Origin: Bradyrhizobium betae
Lineage (GTDB): Bacteria; Pseudomonadota; Alphaproteobacteria; Rhizobiales; Xanthobacteraceae
Direction of reading: 5' to 3'
Assembly: GCF_004123905.1 (NCBI RefSeq)
Contig: NZ_MZXW01000022.1
Coordinates: 1 to 64,000 of the forward strand
DNA: 64,000 bases
A program made the translations under genes and the position numbers. The notes under the pieces were generated by a model that made no database searches, had not been told where the DNA came from, and saw only the letters and a program-made list of their open reading frames with translations. Positions 46,108 through 55,190 of this stretch are shown in pieces. Within the stretch, counting starts at the first letter, position 1. Each line of letters begins with the position of its first letter.

Positions 46108-46378
46108 ACGATCTGCCGCGCGCGGGGCGGTCGTTGTGCAGCCTCAACGCTCCGAGCGAAGCCCACACGGTCATGCCGGTCATCTGCACGGCAGACAGCG
46201 CCGTCTCGACGCCCTCAGCCAGGCCCATGCTCTTTGCAGCCGCTCCGAGTCGCACCGCGCCGGCGCCGAGATTGCCGGTCGTCAGTCGCTTGGGTGACGC
46301 CTTCTCGCCCTTGTCAGTCAGCCAGGTTTACTGGATCGCAATGACCTTGCCGTCCGGCGCCTGCACGCCCGCAACCAT
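46108..46378 (-). pseudogene. Toprim-domain (phage or plasmid primase-like) gene remnant
   Basis: The minus strand reads MVAGVQAPDGKVIAIQ, a TAA stop (46328-46330), then in the same frame TWLTDKGEKASPKRLTTG, GAGAVRLGAAAKSMGLAEGV and ETALSAVQMTGMTVWASLGA. The order of QAPDG, TWL, AVRL and LAEGVETALS is that of the Toprim-containing DUF7146-type proteins found in mobile elements. The stop and the missing ends show it is dead. It abuts the truncated HU copy. Confidence 0.7.
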
Positions 46379-46384
46379 GGACCG

Positions 46385-46681
46385 GTGATTCTAGCCGGCC
46401 GCGGAGCCACGATCACGCTCAAGCATCTCGCCGCCGACATCGCGGAGAGCCAGGACCTCTCGAAGAAGCGCGCTGAGGCCGTCCTGACCGACATGGTCGA
46501 GCTGATCACCAGGCACCTGAAGAAGGGCGACCGCGTCCGCATCGTGGGCCTGGGCATCCTCCAGGTCCGCAAGCGCGCCGCCCGCACCGGCCGCAATCCC
46601 GCCACCGGCGGGCCGATCCACATCAAGGCCAGCAAGAAGGTCGCGTTCCGCCCGGTCAAGGAACTCAAAGAGGCGATCTAG
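46385..46681 (+). pseudogene. HU-family protein gene, 5'-truncated copy
   Basis: From about 46406 the sequence matches the intact HU gene to its end (ITLKHLAADIAESQ to VKELKEAI), with GEAIHI changed to GGPIHI. The native start, ribosome-binding site and Lys-rich tail are missing and are replaced by remnant DNA. A GTG at 46385 would give a 98-aa product (MILAGRGATITLKH) without a good ribosome-binding site, so weak expression cannot be excluded. Confidence 0.75.
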
Positions 46682-47690
46682 CGCTCACGTTTCGTTAAGC
46701 CTGATCCGGCCTCGTTCCGGCCGCCCGCTTTTCTGGTATACCGCCAGCTCCCCCTGACCCCGGCGGTTTGACCAGAAATGTCCTCCCTCAATTTCACGCA
46801 CACCGTGACCGAGCGCTTCCTGCGCTACGTCACCATCGACACCCAGTCCGATCCGGCATCGCCGGCCTCGCCCTCGACCGAGAAGCAGAAAGACCTCGGC
46901 CGCGTGCTCGCCGCCGAGCTGAAGGCCATGGGCGTCGCGGACGCCCATCTCGACGAATACGGCTATGTCTACGGAACGATCCCGGCCAACACACCTAAGA
47001 AGGTGCCGGTGATCTGCTTCTGCTCGCACATGGACACCTCGCCCGACGTCACCGGCAAGGACGTCAAGCCGCAAATGGTGAAGAACTATCGCGGCGGCGA
47101 TATCACGCTGCCGGGCGACACCAGCCAGGTGATCCGCTTCACTGAACATCCCGCGCTGAAGAACCAGATCGGCAACGACATCATCACCACTGACGGCACC
47201 ACGCTTCTAGGCGCCGACAACAAGGCCGGCGTCGCCGAGATCATGGATGCCGCGTATTTCTTCATCAACAACCCCGATGTGAAGCACGGCACCATCAAGA
47301 TCCTGTTCACGCCGGATGAGGAGATCGGCCGCGGCGTCGACAATGTCGATATCAAGAAGCTGGGCGCCGAGTTCGGCTACACCATGGACGGCGAGAGCGC
47401 GGGCTGCATCGAGGACGAAACCTTCTCGGCTGACGGCGCCACCATCACCATCAACGGCGTCAGCGCCCATCCCGGCTACGCCAAGGGCAAGATGGAGCAC
47501 GCGATCAAGATCGCCGCCGCCATCGTCGAGCGCCTCCCCAAGGAAGGCTGCTCGCCGGAGACGACCTCAGGCAAGCAGGGCTTTCTGCACCCGATCGGCA
47601 TCGACGGCGCGCTGGAGCAGGCGACGCTGTCCTTCATCGTGCGCGACTTCACCGAGGAAGGGCTGAAGGAGAAAGAGGACCTGCTCGAGG
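46406..47690 (+). repeat. Duplicated HU-pepT segment, copy 2
   Basis: Counterpart of 43775-44960. Here the HU gene has lost its 5' end while pepT is complete. The left edge is sharp, at the junction with the Toprim remnant. Confidence 0.85.
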
Positions 47691-48028
47691 GCATCGTCAA
47701 GGACGTGATGAAGGACTATCCGCGCTCGACCTACACCTTCGAGGTGCGCGAGCAATACCGCAACATGAAGCAGGTGATCGACCGTCACCCGCACATCCTC
47801 GAATACGCCATCGAGGCAATCAGCCGCGCCGGCCTGCGCCCGATGCGCACCGCGATCCGCGGTGGCACCGACGGCTCGCGGCTCTCGTTCATGGGCCTGC
47901 CCTGCCCCAACATCTTTGCCGGCGAGCACGCGTTTCATTCGCGGCTCGAATGGGTCAGCCGTCAGGACATGGAGAAGGCGGTGCAGACGATCGTGCACCT
48001 CGCGATGATCTGGGAGGAGAAGGCCTAG
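46778..48028 (+). CDS. pepT: Peptidase T (tripeptide aminopeptidase), intact copy
   Basis: A 416-aa M20B metallopeptidase that releases N-terminal residues from tripeptides in the cytoplasm. The metal and catalytic residues are in FCSHMDTSPDVTG, LLGADNKAGVAEI, FTPDEEIGRGVDN and TMDGESAG, with the late His in GEHAFHSRLEW. The dimerisation domain lies at about 200-320. Length is normal. The frame is intact, unlike the copy 2.6 kb upstream. Confidence 0.95.
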   Translation: MSSLNFTHTVTERFLRYVTIDTQSDPASPASPSTEKQKDLGRVLAAELKAMGVADAHLDEYGYVYGTIPANTPKKVPVICFCSHMDTSPDVTGKDVKPQMVKNYRGGDITLPGDTSQVIRFTEHPALKNQIGNDIITTDGTTLLGADNKAGVAEIMDAAYFFINNPDVKHGTIKILFTPDEEIGRGVDNVDIKKLGAEFGYTMDGESAGCIEDETFSADGATITINGVSAHPGYAKGKMEHAIKIAAAIVERLPKEGCSPETTSGKQGFLHPIGIDGALEQATLSFIVRDFTEEGLKEKEDLLEGIVKDVMKDYPRSTYTFEVREQYRNMKQVIDRHPHILEYAIEAISRAGLRPMRTAIRGGTDGSRLSFMGLPCPNIFAGEHAFHSRLEWVSRQDMEKAVQTIVHLAMIWEEKA

Positions 48029-48147
48029 GGCCGTCCGGCGTCAGACCAAATAATTTCTGCCCTCGACGGAACGATCTGGCAATCGGCAGGTTAGACGTCC
48101 AAGTCCCAAGGACAGAGAACGTGAGCACATAGGGCCTCAGCCGGTCA

Positions 48148-48166
48148 GCCCCAGCTGGGGCCTTTT
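48148..48166 (+). terminator. Probable terminator after pepT
   Basis: GCCCCAGCTGGGGC is a perfect palindrome followed by CTTTT. A longer pairing of GGCCTCAGC (48133-48141) with GCTGGGGCC (48154-48162) is also possible. It lies 120 bases after the pepT stop. Confidence 0.55.
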
Positions 48167-48236
48167 CGTGTCTCGCTGGCCAAATCGTGATAGCGGCCCG
48201 GTTTACGGGTTCCGCCCCGACATGCGACAAGGGCGC

Positions 48237-48608
48237 ATGCGCCTGAAACGGTTTGCCAACGCTGTGGTGATGCTGCTGGTCGCGGCCGGGCTTCTGCTCG
48301 CGCCGCTGGCGGCGCCGGCATCGGCCATGCCGGTATCGGGCGCTGACAGCATGATGACGGTGTCTGACGACACGCAGGCGATGTCCGAGGATATGCCCTG
48401 CTGTCCGGACCAGACCAAGAGCAAGACCTGCGATTCCTGCCCGTTCGTCGCGCTTTGCATGCTGAGCCTGTCGCTGTCTGCTCCGTCCGGCGCAAGCTCT
48501 CTGATCCCCAGGCAGCCACACAGAAGCGCGCTTGCGCCGAGCAACGACCGCCTGCGCGACGGGCTCGCTGCCAAGCCCCCCGACCATCCTCCTCGACCCC
48601 AGGTCTGA
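48237..48608 (+). CDS. Small Cys-rich exported protein of the metal-resistance locus
   Basis: A 123-aa protein with a signal peptide (FANAVVMLLVAAGLLLAPLA, ending near ASA). The mature part has Met-rich spacing (MPVSGADSMMTVSD) and a Cys cluster (MPCCPDQTKSKTCDSCPFVA). The ATG at 48237 follows AAGGGC; one five codons upstream is also possible. Such Cys/Met-rich exported proteins often lead copper or silver efflux genes and probably bind metal. No named family is certain. Confidence 0.7.
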   Translation: MRLKRFANAVVMLLVAAGLLLAPLAAPASAMPVSGADSMMTVSDDTQAMSEDMPCCPDQTKSKTCDSCPFVALCMLSLSLSAPSGASSLIPRQPHRSALAPSNDRLRDGLAAKPPDHPPRPQV

Positions 48609-48712
48609 TCGGCGCTGACGCGCCTGATGATCGTGCGCGCCGATATCGGCGTGCGCGCATTGCCTGCCGCCTTGCTGGCGGCTCCATCAGACCTATTGAG
48701 GAACTATAAACC

Positions 48713-49111
48713 ATGACGACCACCAAGCTCGCGCGCGCCACCATGGCCGCGCTGATCGGTGCTGCGCTCACCGGCGCCGCCTACGCCGAAATCAAGAACT
48801 ACGAGTTCCAGCTCATTCAGCCGACCGTCAAGGCCGGCGCAGAACGCATCGTCACCGTGCGGCTAGTCGACAAGACCAGCGGCAAGGCGATCCCCGACGC
48901 GGTGATCTTTGCCAGCCGGCTCGACATGGCCCCTGACGGCATGCAGGAGATGGTCACCAAGGTCACGCCGATGCCGGGCACCGAGCCCGGGACCTACCGG
49001 TTCAAGGCCAATTTCGGCATGGCCGGGCGCTGGCAGCTTTCGCTCGGCGCCAAGGTGCAGGGCGAGACCGGCACGGTCGAGAACAAGCTCGTCGTCACGG
49101 CCGAGAAATGA
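48713..49111 (+). CDS. YtkA/FixH-like exported protein
   Basis: A 132-aa periplasmic protein. A signal peptide (ATMAALIGAALTGAAYA) precedes EIKNYEFQLIQPTVKAGAER. The rest is an immunoglobulin-like domain with VTVRLVDKTSGKAIPDAVI and GTYRFKANFGMAGRWQLSL, as in YtkA-like proteins. The stop overlaps the adaptor gene start by 4 bases. It may carry metal to the efflux complex; this is inferred from context. Confidence 0.82.
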   Translation: MTTTKLARATMAALIGAALTGAAYAEIKNYEFQLIQPTVKAGAERIVTVRLVDKTSGKAIPDAVIFASRLDMAPDGMQEMVTKVTPMPGTEPGTYRFKANFGMAGRWQLSLGAKVQGETGTVENKLVVTAEK

Positions 49112-50562
49112 CCCGCCTCGCCATGACAGGCACGGCCGCTGGGATCCTCGCAGCGGCAGGTGCCGCGCTGTTCGCCGGCGGCGGTGTGCGACCGCAGCCC
49201 GACATCAGCCACCTCGTGTCCGCGGCAAGCGCCGCTGATGCGAGCGCGCCGATTTATTTCAGGGATCCCGACGGCAAGCCGTTCTACTCGCTGACGCCGA
49301 AGACAACGGCTGACGGCCGCGACTACCGCGCCGTGCGTGCTGGCGAGGATGTCAGCTTCGACGAGCCGGACCAGGCGCCGGACACGATGACAGCCAACGC
49401 CAAAGGCGATCGCAAGATCAGATATTACCGCAACCCGATGGGCCTGCCCGACACCTCGCCGGTGCCGAAGAAGGACTCGATGGGGATGGACTACATCCCC
49501 GTCTATGAGGGCGAGGACAGCGACGACGGCTCGATCAAACTCTCGCCCGGCAAGATCCAGCGCAGCGGCGTCAAATCCGAGCCGGCCGAATTGCGCCGGC
49601 TGCGGACGCTGGTGCGCGCGCCCGGCACGATCCAGCTCGACGAACGCCGGGTCTCGGTGGTCGCGATGCGCGCCGAGAGCTTTGTGCAGAAGGTCGCCGA
49701 TGTCACCACCGGGAGCCGCGTGAGCAAGGGCCAGCCGCTGATGGACATCTACAGCCCGGCGGTATCGTCCGCTGCGGCCGAATATCTCGCCACCATCACC
49801 TCGAAGATGACGGCGGGTATCGAGCCTTATGGACGTGGCTCGCGGCAGCGCCTCGTCAATCTCGACGTCCCCGAACCTGTCATCGCCGAGATGGAAAAGA
49901 GCCATTCGGTGCCGATCACGATTCCCTGGTCGTCGCCGCGCGACGGCATCGTGCTCCAGCGCAACGCGATCGAGGGCATGCGCGCCCAGCCCGGCGACGT
50001 GCTGTTCCGCGTCGCCGACATCGCGCTTGTGTGGGCCAATGTCGATATCGCCGAGCGCGACCTCGGCAATGTCGTTGTCGGCCAGCCCGTCGCGGTGCGG
50101 GCGCGCTCCTATCCGGGCCGGAGCTTCAAGGGCCTGATCAGCGTGATCTATCCGCAGCTGAACAAGGAGACGCGCACGGCGCGGGTGCGGATCGAGCTGG
50201 AAAATGCCGATCTCGCCTTGCTGCCGGACATGTATGTCGATGCCGAGATCGACACCGGCACGCCGGCGCCGGTGCTCAGCGTCGCCGAAAGCGCGGTGCT
50301 CGACACCGGCAGCCGGCAGGCCGTGCTGGTCGACAAGGGCCAGGGCCGCTTCGAGCCGCGCGAGGTCAAGCTCGGCCGCCGCGGCGAGGGCCATGTCGAG
50401 ATCCGCGAGGGCCTCGCCGAGGGCGATGCGGTCGTCACGTCCGCCAACTTCCTGATCGACGCCGAGAGCAATCTGAAGGCGGCGCTCAAGGGCTTTGCCG
50501 AAGGCGGCAATGCGCAAGAAACCGGCAGCCCAGGCGACACCGCGATGGGAGCGAAGCCATGA
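49108..50562 (+). CDS. cusB: RND efflux periplasmic adaptor with heavy-metal-binding domain (CusB type)
   Basis: A 484-aa membrane-fusion protein. A signal/anchor is followed by two short metal-binding segments: YFRDPDGKPFYSLTPKTTAD and YYRNPMGLPDTSPVPKKDSM, the second a canonical HMBD. Lipoyl and barrel domains follow (VRAPGTIQLDERRVSVVAMR, ADIALVWANVDIAERDLG). It bridges the inner-membrane pump and an outer-membrane channel. The start overlaps the YtkA-like gene and the stop overlaps the pump gene (ATGA). Confidence 0.9.
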   Translation: MTRLAMTGTAAGILAAAGAALFAGGGVRPQPDISHLVSAASAADASAPIYFRDPDGKPFYSLTPKTTADGRDYRAVRAGEDVSFDEPDQAPDTMTANAKGDRKIRYYRNPMGLPDTSPVPKKDSMGMDYIPVYEGEDSDDGSIKLSPGKIQRSGVKSEPAELRRLRTLVRAPGTIQLDERRVSVVAMRAESFVQKVADVTTGSRVSKGQPLMDIYSPAVSSAAAEYLATITSKMTAGIEPYGRGSRQRLVNLDVPEPVIAEMEKSHSVPITIPWSSPRDGIVLQRNAIEGMRAQPGDVLFRVADIALVWANVDIAERDLGNVVVGQPVAVRARSYPGRSFKGLISVIYPQLNKETRTARVRIELENADLALLPDMYVDAEIDTGTPAPVLSVAESAVLDTGSRQAVLVDKGQGRFEPREVKLGRRGEGHVEIREGLAEGDAVVTSANFLIDAESNLKAALKGFAEGGNAQETGSPGDTAMGAKP

Positions 50563-53500
50563 TCGCACGCATCATCGCCTGGTCGGCGCGCAACCTGCTG
50601 CTGGTGCTGTTCGGCACTGGCTTCGCCGCCGCTGCCGGCCTCTATGCGTTGCTCCATCTGCCGCTGGACGCCATCCCCGACCTCTCCGACACCCAGGTCA
50701 TCGTCTACACCGAATATCAGGGGCAGGCGCCGCAGGTGATCGAAGACCAGGTCACCTATCCCCTCACCACCGCGATGCTGACGGTGCCGAAGTCGAAGGT
50801 GGTGCGCGGCTTCTCCTTCTTCGGCGTCTCCTTCGTCTACGTCATCTTCGAGGACGGCACCGACATCTACTGGGCGCGCTCGCGGGTGCTCGAATTCCTC
50901 AATGGTGCGGCCTCGCGGCTGCCCGCAGGCGTCACGCCGACCATCGGCCCCGACGCCACCGGCGTTGGCTGGGTCTACCAATACGCCGTGATCTCGAAAG
51001 AGCTGAACCTCGCGGAGGTCAGGACGATCCAGGACTGGAACCTGAAATTCGCCCTCGCCAAGGCGGAAGGCGTGGCGGAGATCGCCGGAATCGGCGGCTT
51101 CGTCAGGCAGTACAACGTCATCCTCGATCCGCAGCGCATGCGCGACCTCGGCATCACCCTCCAGAAAATGCGCGACGCCATCCGTGCCAGCAATGCCGAC
51201 GTCGGCGGCCGCACCGTCGAACTCTCCGAGTTCGAATATGTTATCCGCGGCAAGGGCTATCTCAAAAACATCGACGATATCGGCAACATCGTGCTGAAGA
51301 CCGACAACGGCACGCCGGTAAAGCTGCGCGACGTCGCCCGCGTCGAGCTCGGCCCCGACGAGCGGCGCGGCATCGCCGAGCTCAATGGCGAGGGCGAGGT
51401 CGCAAGCGGCATCGTGCTCCAGCGCTTCGGCATGAACGCGCTCGACGTGATCGAGAACGTCAAGAAGCGGTTCAGGGAGATCGCGACCAGCCTGCCAAAA
51501 TCGGTCGAGATCGTTCCGGTCTACGACCGCTCGAACCTGATCTACGCGGCGATCGACACGCTGAAGCATACATTGGTCGAGGAGAGCGTCGTCGTCGCCC
51601 TCGTCTGCATCGTGTTCCTGCTGCATGTGCGCAGCGCGCTGGTCGCGATCCTGATGCTGCCCGTCGGCGTGCTGATGGCCTTCGGCGCGATGAAGCTGCT
51701 CGGGATCGGCTCCAACATCATGAGCCTGGGCGGCATCGCGATCGCGATCGGCGCCATGATCGACGCCGCGATCGTCATGATCGAGAACGCGCACAAGCAT
51801 CTCGAACGCGCCGGGCCCGGCCGCTCGCGGGTGGAGATCCTGATCGAGGCCGCTGCCGAGGTCGGCCCTGCGCTGTTCTTCAGCCTCCTCATCATCACCG
51901 TCTCGTTCATGCCGATCTTCACGCTGGAATCGCAGGAGGGCCGGCTGTTCAGCCCGCTCGCTTTCACCAAGACCTTCTCCATGGCGGCGGCGGCGCTGCT
52001 GTCGGTGACGCTGGTGCCGGCCCTGATGGTGATCTTCGTCCGCGGCAAGATCATTCCGGAGCACAAGAATCCGATCAACCGTTTCCTGATCTGGATCTAT
52101 CGCCCGGTCATCTCTGGCGTGCTGCGCGCAAAAATCTCGGTGATCCTGCTCGCGCTCGGCGTCCTCGCCGCCTCGATCTGGCCGGCGCGACAGCTCGGCA
52201 CCGAGTTCATGCCAAACCTCAACGAGGGCACCCTGCTCTACATGCCGACGACGCTGCCCGGCATTTCCGTGACCAAGGCCGCCGAATTGGTGCAGACCCA
52301 GGATCGCATCATCCGGTCCTTCCCGGAGGTTGCCTCGGTCTACGGCAAGGCCGGCCGCGCCGCGACCGCGACCGACCCCGCGCCGTCGGAGATGTTCGAG
52401 ACCATCGTCAATCTGAAGCCGAAAGAGCAGTGGCGCGCCGGCGTGACCGTCGACAGCCTGATCGCTGAGATGGACAAGGCGCTGCAATTTCCTGGCGTCT
52501 CCAATGCCTGGACGATGCCGATCAAGGCCCGCATCGACATGCTCTCGACCGGCATCCGCACACCCGTCGGCGTCAAGGTGATCGGCACCGACCTCGCCGG
52601 GATCGACAAGCTGGCAAGGCAGGTCGAGCAGGTCCTCAAGGCGGTGCCCGGCACGTCCTCGGCCTATGCCGAGCGCGGCCTCGGCGGCTACTATCTCGAG
52701 ATCACGCCGAACCGCGAGGCGCTGGCGCGCTACGGCATCATGGTGCAGGACGTGCAGGACACGATCGCGGCCGCGCTCGGCGGCCAGACCGTGACCACGA
52801 CGGTGGAAGGCCGGCAGCGCTTCACGGTCAACATGCGCTATCCGCGTGACCTGCGCGACAATCCGAAGGCGATCAGCAGCGACATCCTGGTGCCGATGCC
52901 GTCAGGCGGCGCCGTCCCCCTCGGCGAAGTCGCGAGCGTGACGCCGGCGCGCGGGCCGACCTCGATCCGCACCGAGAACGGGCAGCTCGCCACCTACATC
53001 TATGTCGACATCCGCGACCGTGACCTCGGCGGCTATGTTGCTGACGCCCAGCGCGCGGTGCAGGCGAGCATCCAGTTCCCGCCGGGCTACTATGTGGTCT
53101 GGAGCGGGCAGTACGAATATCTCGAACGCGCCACCGCACGGCTGAAGATCGTGGTGCCGGTGACGCTGCTGATCATCTTCCTGCTGCTCTATCTCAACTT
53201 CCGCTCGGTCACCGAAACCACGATCGTGATGCTCTCGCTGCCCTTCGCCCTGGTCGGCGGCCTCTGGATGATGTGGTGGCTCGGCTTCAACCTGTCGGTT
53301 GCGGTCGCCGTCGGCTTCATTGCGCTGGCGGGCGTGGCGGCCGAGACCGGCGTGGTGATGCTGATCTATCTCAACCACGCCTTGGCGGAAGCCAAAGCGC
53401 GCTGTGAGCTGGCGGGCCGCCCGCTCACACGCGAGGATCTCACCGCAGCCATCATGGAAGGTGCCGTCGAACGGGTCCGCCCGAAGATGATGACGGTCGT

Positions 53501-53750
53501 CGCGATCATGGCCGGACTGCTGCCGATCCTGTGGAGCACCGGCACAGGCTCGGAGATCATGCAGCGCATCGCCGTGCCCATGATCGGCGGCATGATCTCC
53601 TCGACCCTGCTGACGCTGATCGTGATCCCCGCGATCTTCGGGATCGTGAAGGGGTTTGGGTTACCGTCTTCCCCCGGCACCGATATCAAGCCATCGCTCC
53701 ACGTCGAAAACCACGAGCGACAGCGCGACGTGCTGGAACCGGCCCAATGA
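50559..53750 (+). CDS. cusA: Heavy-metal RND efflux pump (CusA type, Cu/Ag)
   Basis: A 1063-aa proton-driven inner-membrane pump. The start MIARIIAWSARNLLLVLFGT overlaps the adaptor stop; the longer open frame before it is a shadow. ENAHKHLERA, MPTTLPGISVTKAAEL and GVAAETGVVMLIYLNHALAE are typical of the Cu/Ag group. Compared with E. coli CusA from memory, Met573 is kept in SEMFETIV and Met623 in RIDMLSTGI, while the Met672 position in ARYGMTV is ARYGIMV here, with Met shifted by one. No own outer-membrane channel gene follows; the TolC-type gene of the next cluster may serve. Confidence 0.93.
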   Translation: MIARIIAWSARNLLLVLFGTGFAAAAGLYALLHLPLDAIPDLSDTQVIVYTEYQGQAPQVIEDQVTYPLTTAMLTVPKSKVVRGFSFFGVSFVYVIFEDGTDIYWARSRVLEFLNGAASRLPAGVTPTIGPDATGVGWVYQYAVISKELNLAEVRTIQDWNLKFALAKAEGVAEIAGIGGFVRQYNVILDPQRMRDLGITLQKMRDAIRASNADVGGRTVELSEFEYVIRGKGYLKNIDDIGNIVLKTDNGTPVKLRDVARVELGPDERRGIAELNGEGEVASGIVLQRFGMNALDVIENVKKRFREIATSLPKSVEIVPVYDRSNLIYAAIDTLKHTLVEESVVVALVCIVFLLHVRSALVAILMLPVGVLMAFGAMKLLGIGSNIMSLGGIAIAIGAMIDAAIVMIENAHKHLERAGPGRSRVEILIEAAAEVGPALFFSLLIITVSFMPIFTLESQEGRLFSPLAFTKTFSMAAAALLSVTLVPALMVIFVRGKIIPEHKNPINRFLIWIYRPVISGVLRAKISVILLALGVLAASIWPARQLGTEFMPNLNEGTLLYMPTTLPGISVTKAAELVQTQDRIIRSFPEVASVYGKAGRAATATDPAPSEMFETIVNLKPKEQWRAGVTVDSLIAEMDKALQFPGVSNAWTMPIKARIDMLSTGIRTPVGVKVIGTDLAGIDKLARQVEQVLKAVPGTSSAYAERGLGGYYLEITPNREALARYGIMVQDVQDTIAAALGGQTVTTTVEGRQRFTVNMRYPRDLRDNPKAISSDILVPMPSGGAVPLGEVASVTPARGPTSIRTENGQLATYIYVDIRDRDLGGYVADAQRAVQASIQFPPGYYVVWSGQYEYLERATARLKIVVPVTLLIIFLLLYLNFRSVTETTIVMLSLPFALVGGLWMMWWLGFNLSVAVAVGFIALAGVAAETGVVMLIYLNHALAEAKARCELAGRPLTREDLTAAIMEGAVERVRPKMMTVVAIMAGLLPILWSTGTGSEIMQRIAVPMIGGMISSTLLTLIVIPAIFGIVKGFGLPSSPGTDIKPSLHVENHERQRDVLEPAQ

Positions 53751-53768
53751 GTGGGGGTTGCACGATTC

Positions 53769-54392
53769 CTAAGACGACCTGACAAAACTGCTGAACTGAA
53801 AATTCTGCACCGATTGCCACGGCGTCGCATGCTGATGACGGCGATGATCCGTCAAATTGAAGCCGGCGCCGAGCAATGCGGCGATGCTCTCGGCGCCGTG
53901 GCGCGTCACAGGCAGGCCGCTGCATTTCTCCGGACCGTCGACTGCGAACGTGCCGATGATGACATGGCCGCCGATCTTCACGGCGCGTCTGACACATGCG
54001 ACATAAGCCACCCGCTCTTCCGGCGCGTTGAGAAAATGAAGCGCCGCGCGATCATGCCAGACATCGTATGTCCGTTTCGGCTGCCACGCCGTCACATCCG
54101 CTACGATCCAGTCCACGCCGTCACCGGCGGCGCCGAGCCGCGCCCGCGACGCCGCAAGCGCCGCGTCAGACAGATCGAGCACGGTCAGGTCCGTATATTC
54201 GGCGGTCAATAGCGCATCGACCAGCCGGGACGCCCCGCCGCCGATATCAGCAATTGGAGAGGTCGGTCTCGCACCGGCCAGCACGATCAATTCGAGCGAG
54301 GGTGACGGGCTCTCCTGGAACCAGCTCACCTCGCGTTCGCCCTTGCTCTCGTAGACAGTCTGCCAATGCGCCGCCCGGCCTGAACTCGTCAT
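53769..54392 (-). CDS. Class I SAM-dependent methyltransferase
   Basis: A 207-aa soluble protein. The SAM motif is PIADIGGGASRLVDALL, followed by LTVLDLSDAALAASRARL and DWIVADVTAWQP. The opening AAHWQTVYESKGEREVSWFQ and the HDRAALHFL segment resemble TehB/thiopurine-type methyltransferases linked to metalloid and toxicant resistance. It faces the cusA gene (convergent) and follows the cation transporter gene. Confidence 0.82.
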   Translation of the reverse strand: MTSSGRAAHWQTVYESKGEREVSWFQESPSPSLELIVLAGARPTSPIADIGGGASRLVDALLTAEYTDLTVLDLSDAALAASRARLGAAGDGVDWIVADVTAWQPKRTYDVWHDRAALHFLNAPEERVAYVACVRRAVKIGGHVIIGTFAVDGPEKCSGLPVTRHGAESIAALLGAGFNLTDHRRHQHATPWQSVQNFQFSSFVRSS

Positions 54393-54411
54393 GACACCTG
54401 ATCCTGCGCGG

Positions 54412-55041
54412 CTAGGCCATGCGGGCCTTCAATTCCGCAGTGGATTGCTGAGCGACGACGACCGCGCCCTGGAGCGCGAGGCCGGCCATGATGGCGGCCA
54501 CGATCACGTCGGGCCATCCCGTGCCGGTGCCAAACACGCCGAGGGCGGCCAGCAGCACGGCGATGTTGCCGAGCACGTCGTTGCGGGTACAGATCCAGGC
54601 CGAGCGCATGTTGGCGTCGCCCTTGCGATAGGCCCACAACAATCCGAACGAAGCCACGTTCGCGGCAAGTGCCGCCATGCCGACCGCGCCCATTGTGAAC
54701 GCGCTCGGCAGTGTGCCGTGAGCAGCGTGCCAGACCACCGTGCCGACGACCCACAGCCCGAAGGCGCCCATCGTCAACCCCTTCGCAAGCGCCGCGGCGG
54801 CGCGATAGCGCAGCGCCATGCCGACCACCAAAAGGCTGATGGCGTAGTTCGCGGCGTCTCCGAGGAAATCGAGCGCGTCAGCCTGGAGCGACGCCGATCC
54901 AGCCGCGAGGCCCGCGCCGATCTCGGCCAAGAACATCACGGCATTGATCGCGAGCACGGCCCACAGCACGCGGCGATAGGCCTTGTTATCGCGATGGCGA
55001 TCGAGATTGAGCGGCGGGGGTGAACAGCATGCGTCGGCCAT
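54412..55041 (-). CDS. Cation transporter, CDF-like, lacking the C-terminal cytoplasmic domain
   Basis: A 209-aa inner-membrane protein with six hydrophobic helices. Metal-site helices resemble those of the cation diffusion facilitators: LQADALDFLGDAANYAISL and WICTRNDVLGNIAVLLAAL. The N-terminus MADACCSPPP has a Cys pair. The usual C-terminal domain is absent, so it is of the short type. ATG at 55041 is used; a GTG two codons before is possible. It is divergent from the His-rich protein and czcCBA genes. Confidence 0.82.
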   Translation of the reverse strand: MADACCSPPPLNLDRHRDNKAYRRVLWAVLAINAVMFLAEIGAGLAAGSASLQADALDFLGDAANYAISLLVVGMALRYRAAAALAKGLTMGAFGLWVVGTVVWHAAHGTLPSAFTMGAVGMAALAANVASFGLLWAYRKGDANMRSAWICTRNDVLGNIAVLLAALGVFGTGTGWPDVIVAAIMAGLALQGAVVVAQQSTAELKARMA

Positions 55042-55190
55042 ACACACAAGATAGGGCGAGGAAACGCCCTAGACAATCTCGGTATCCCACCGCCCTGCGA
55101 CGTTGAGTTCCCCGCACGTAACATTGTAGCGGGTCGACACTGTTCCTATCGCCGTGCTAGGTCAGCGCGACCAACACCGAGAGCGAATTC

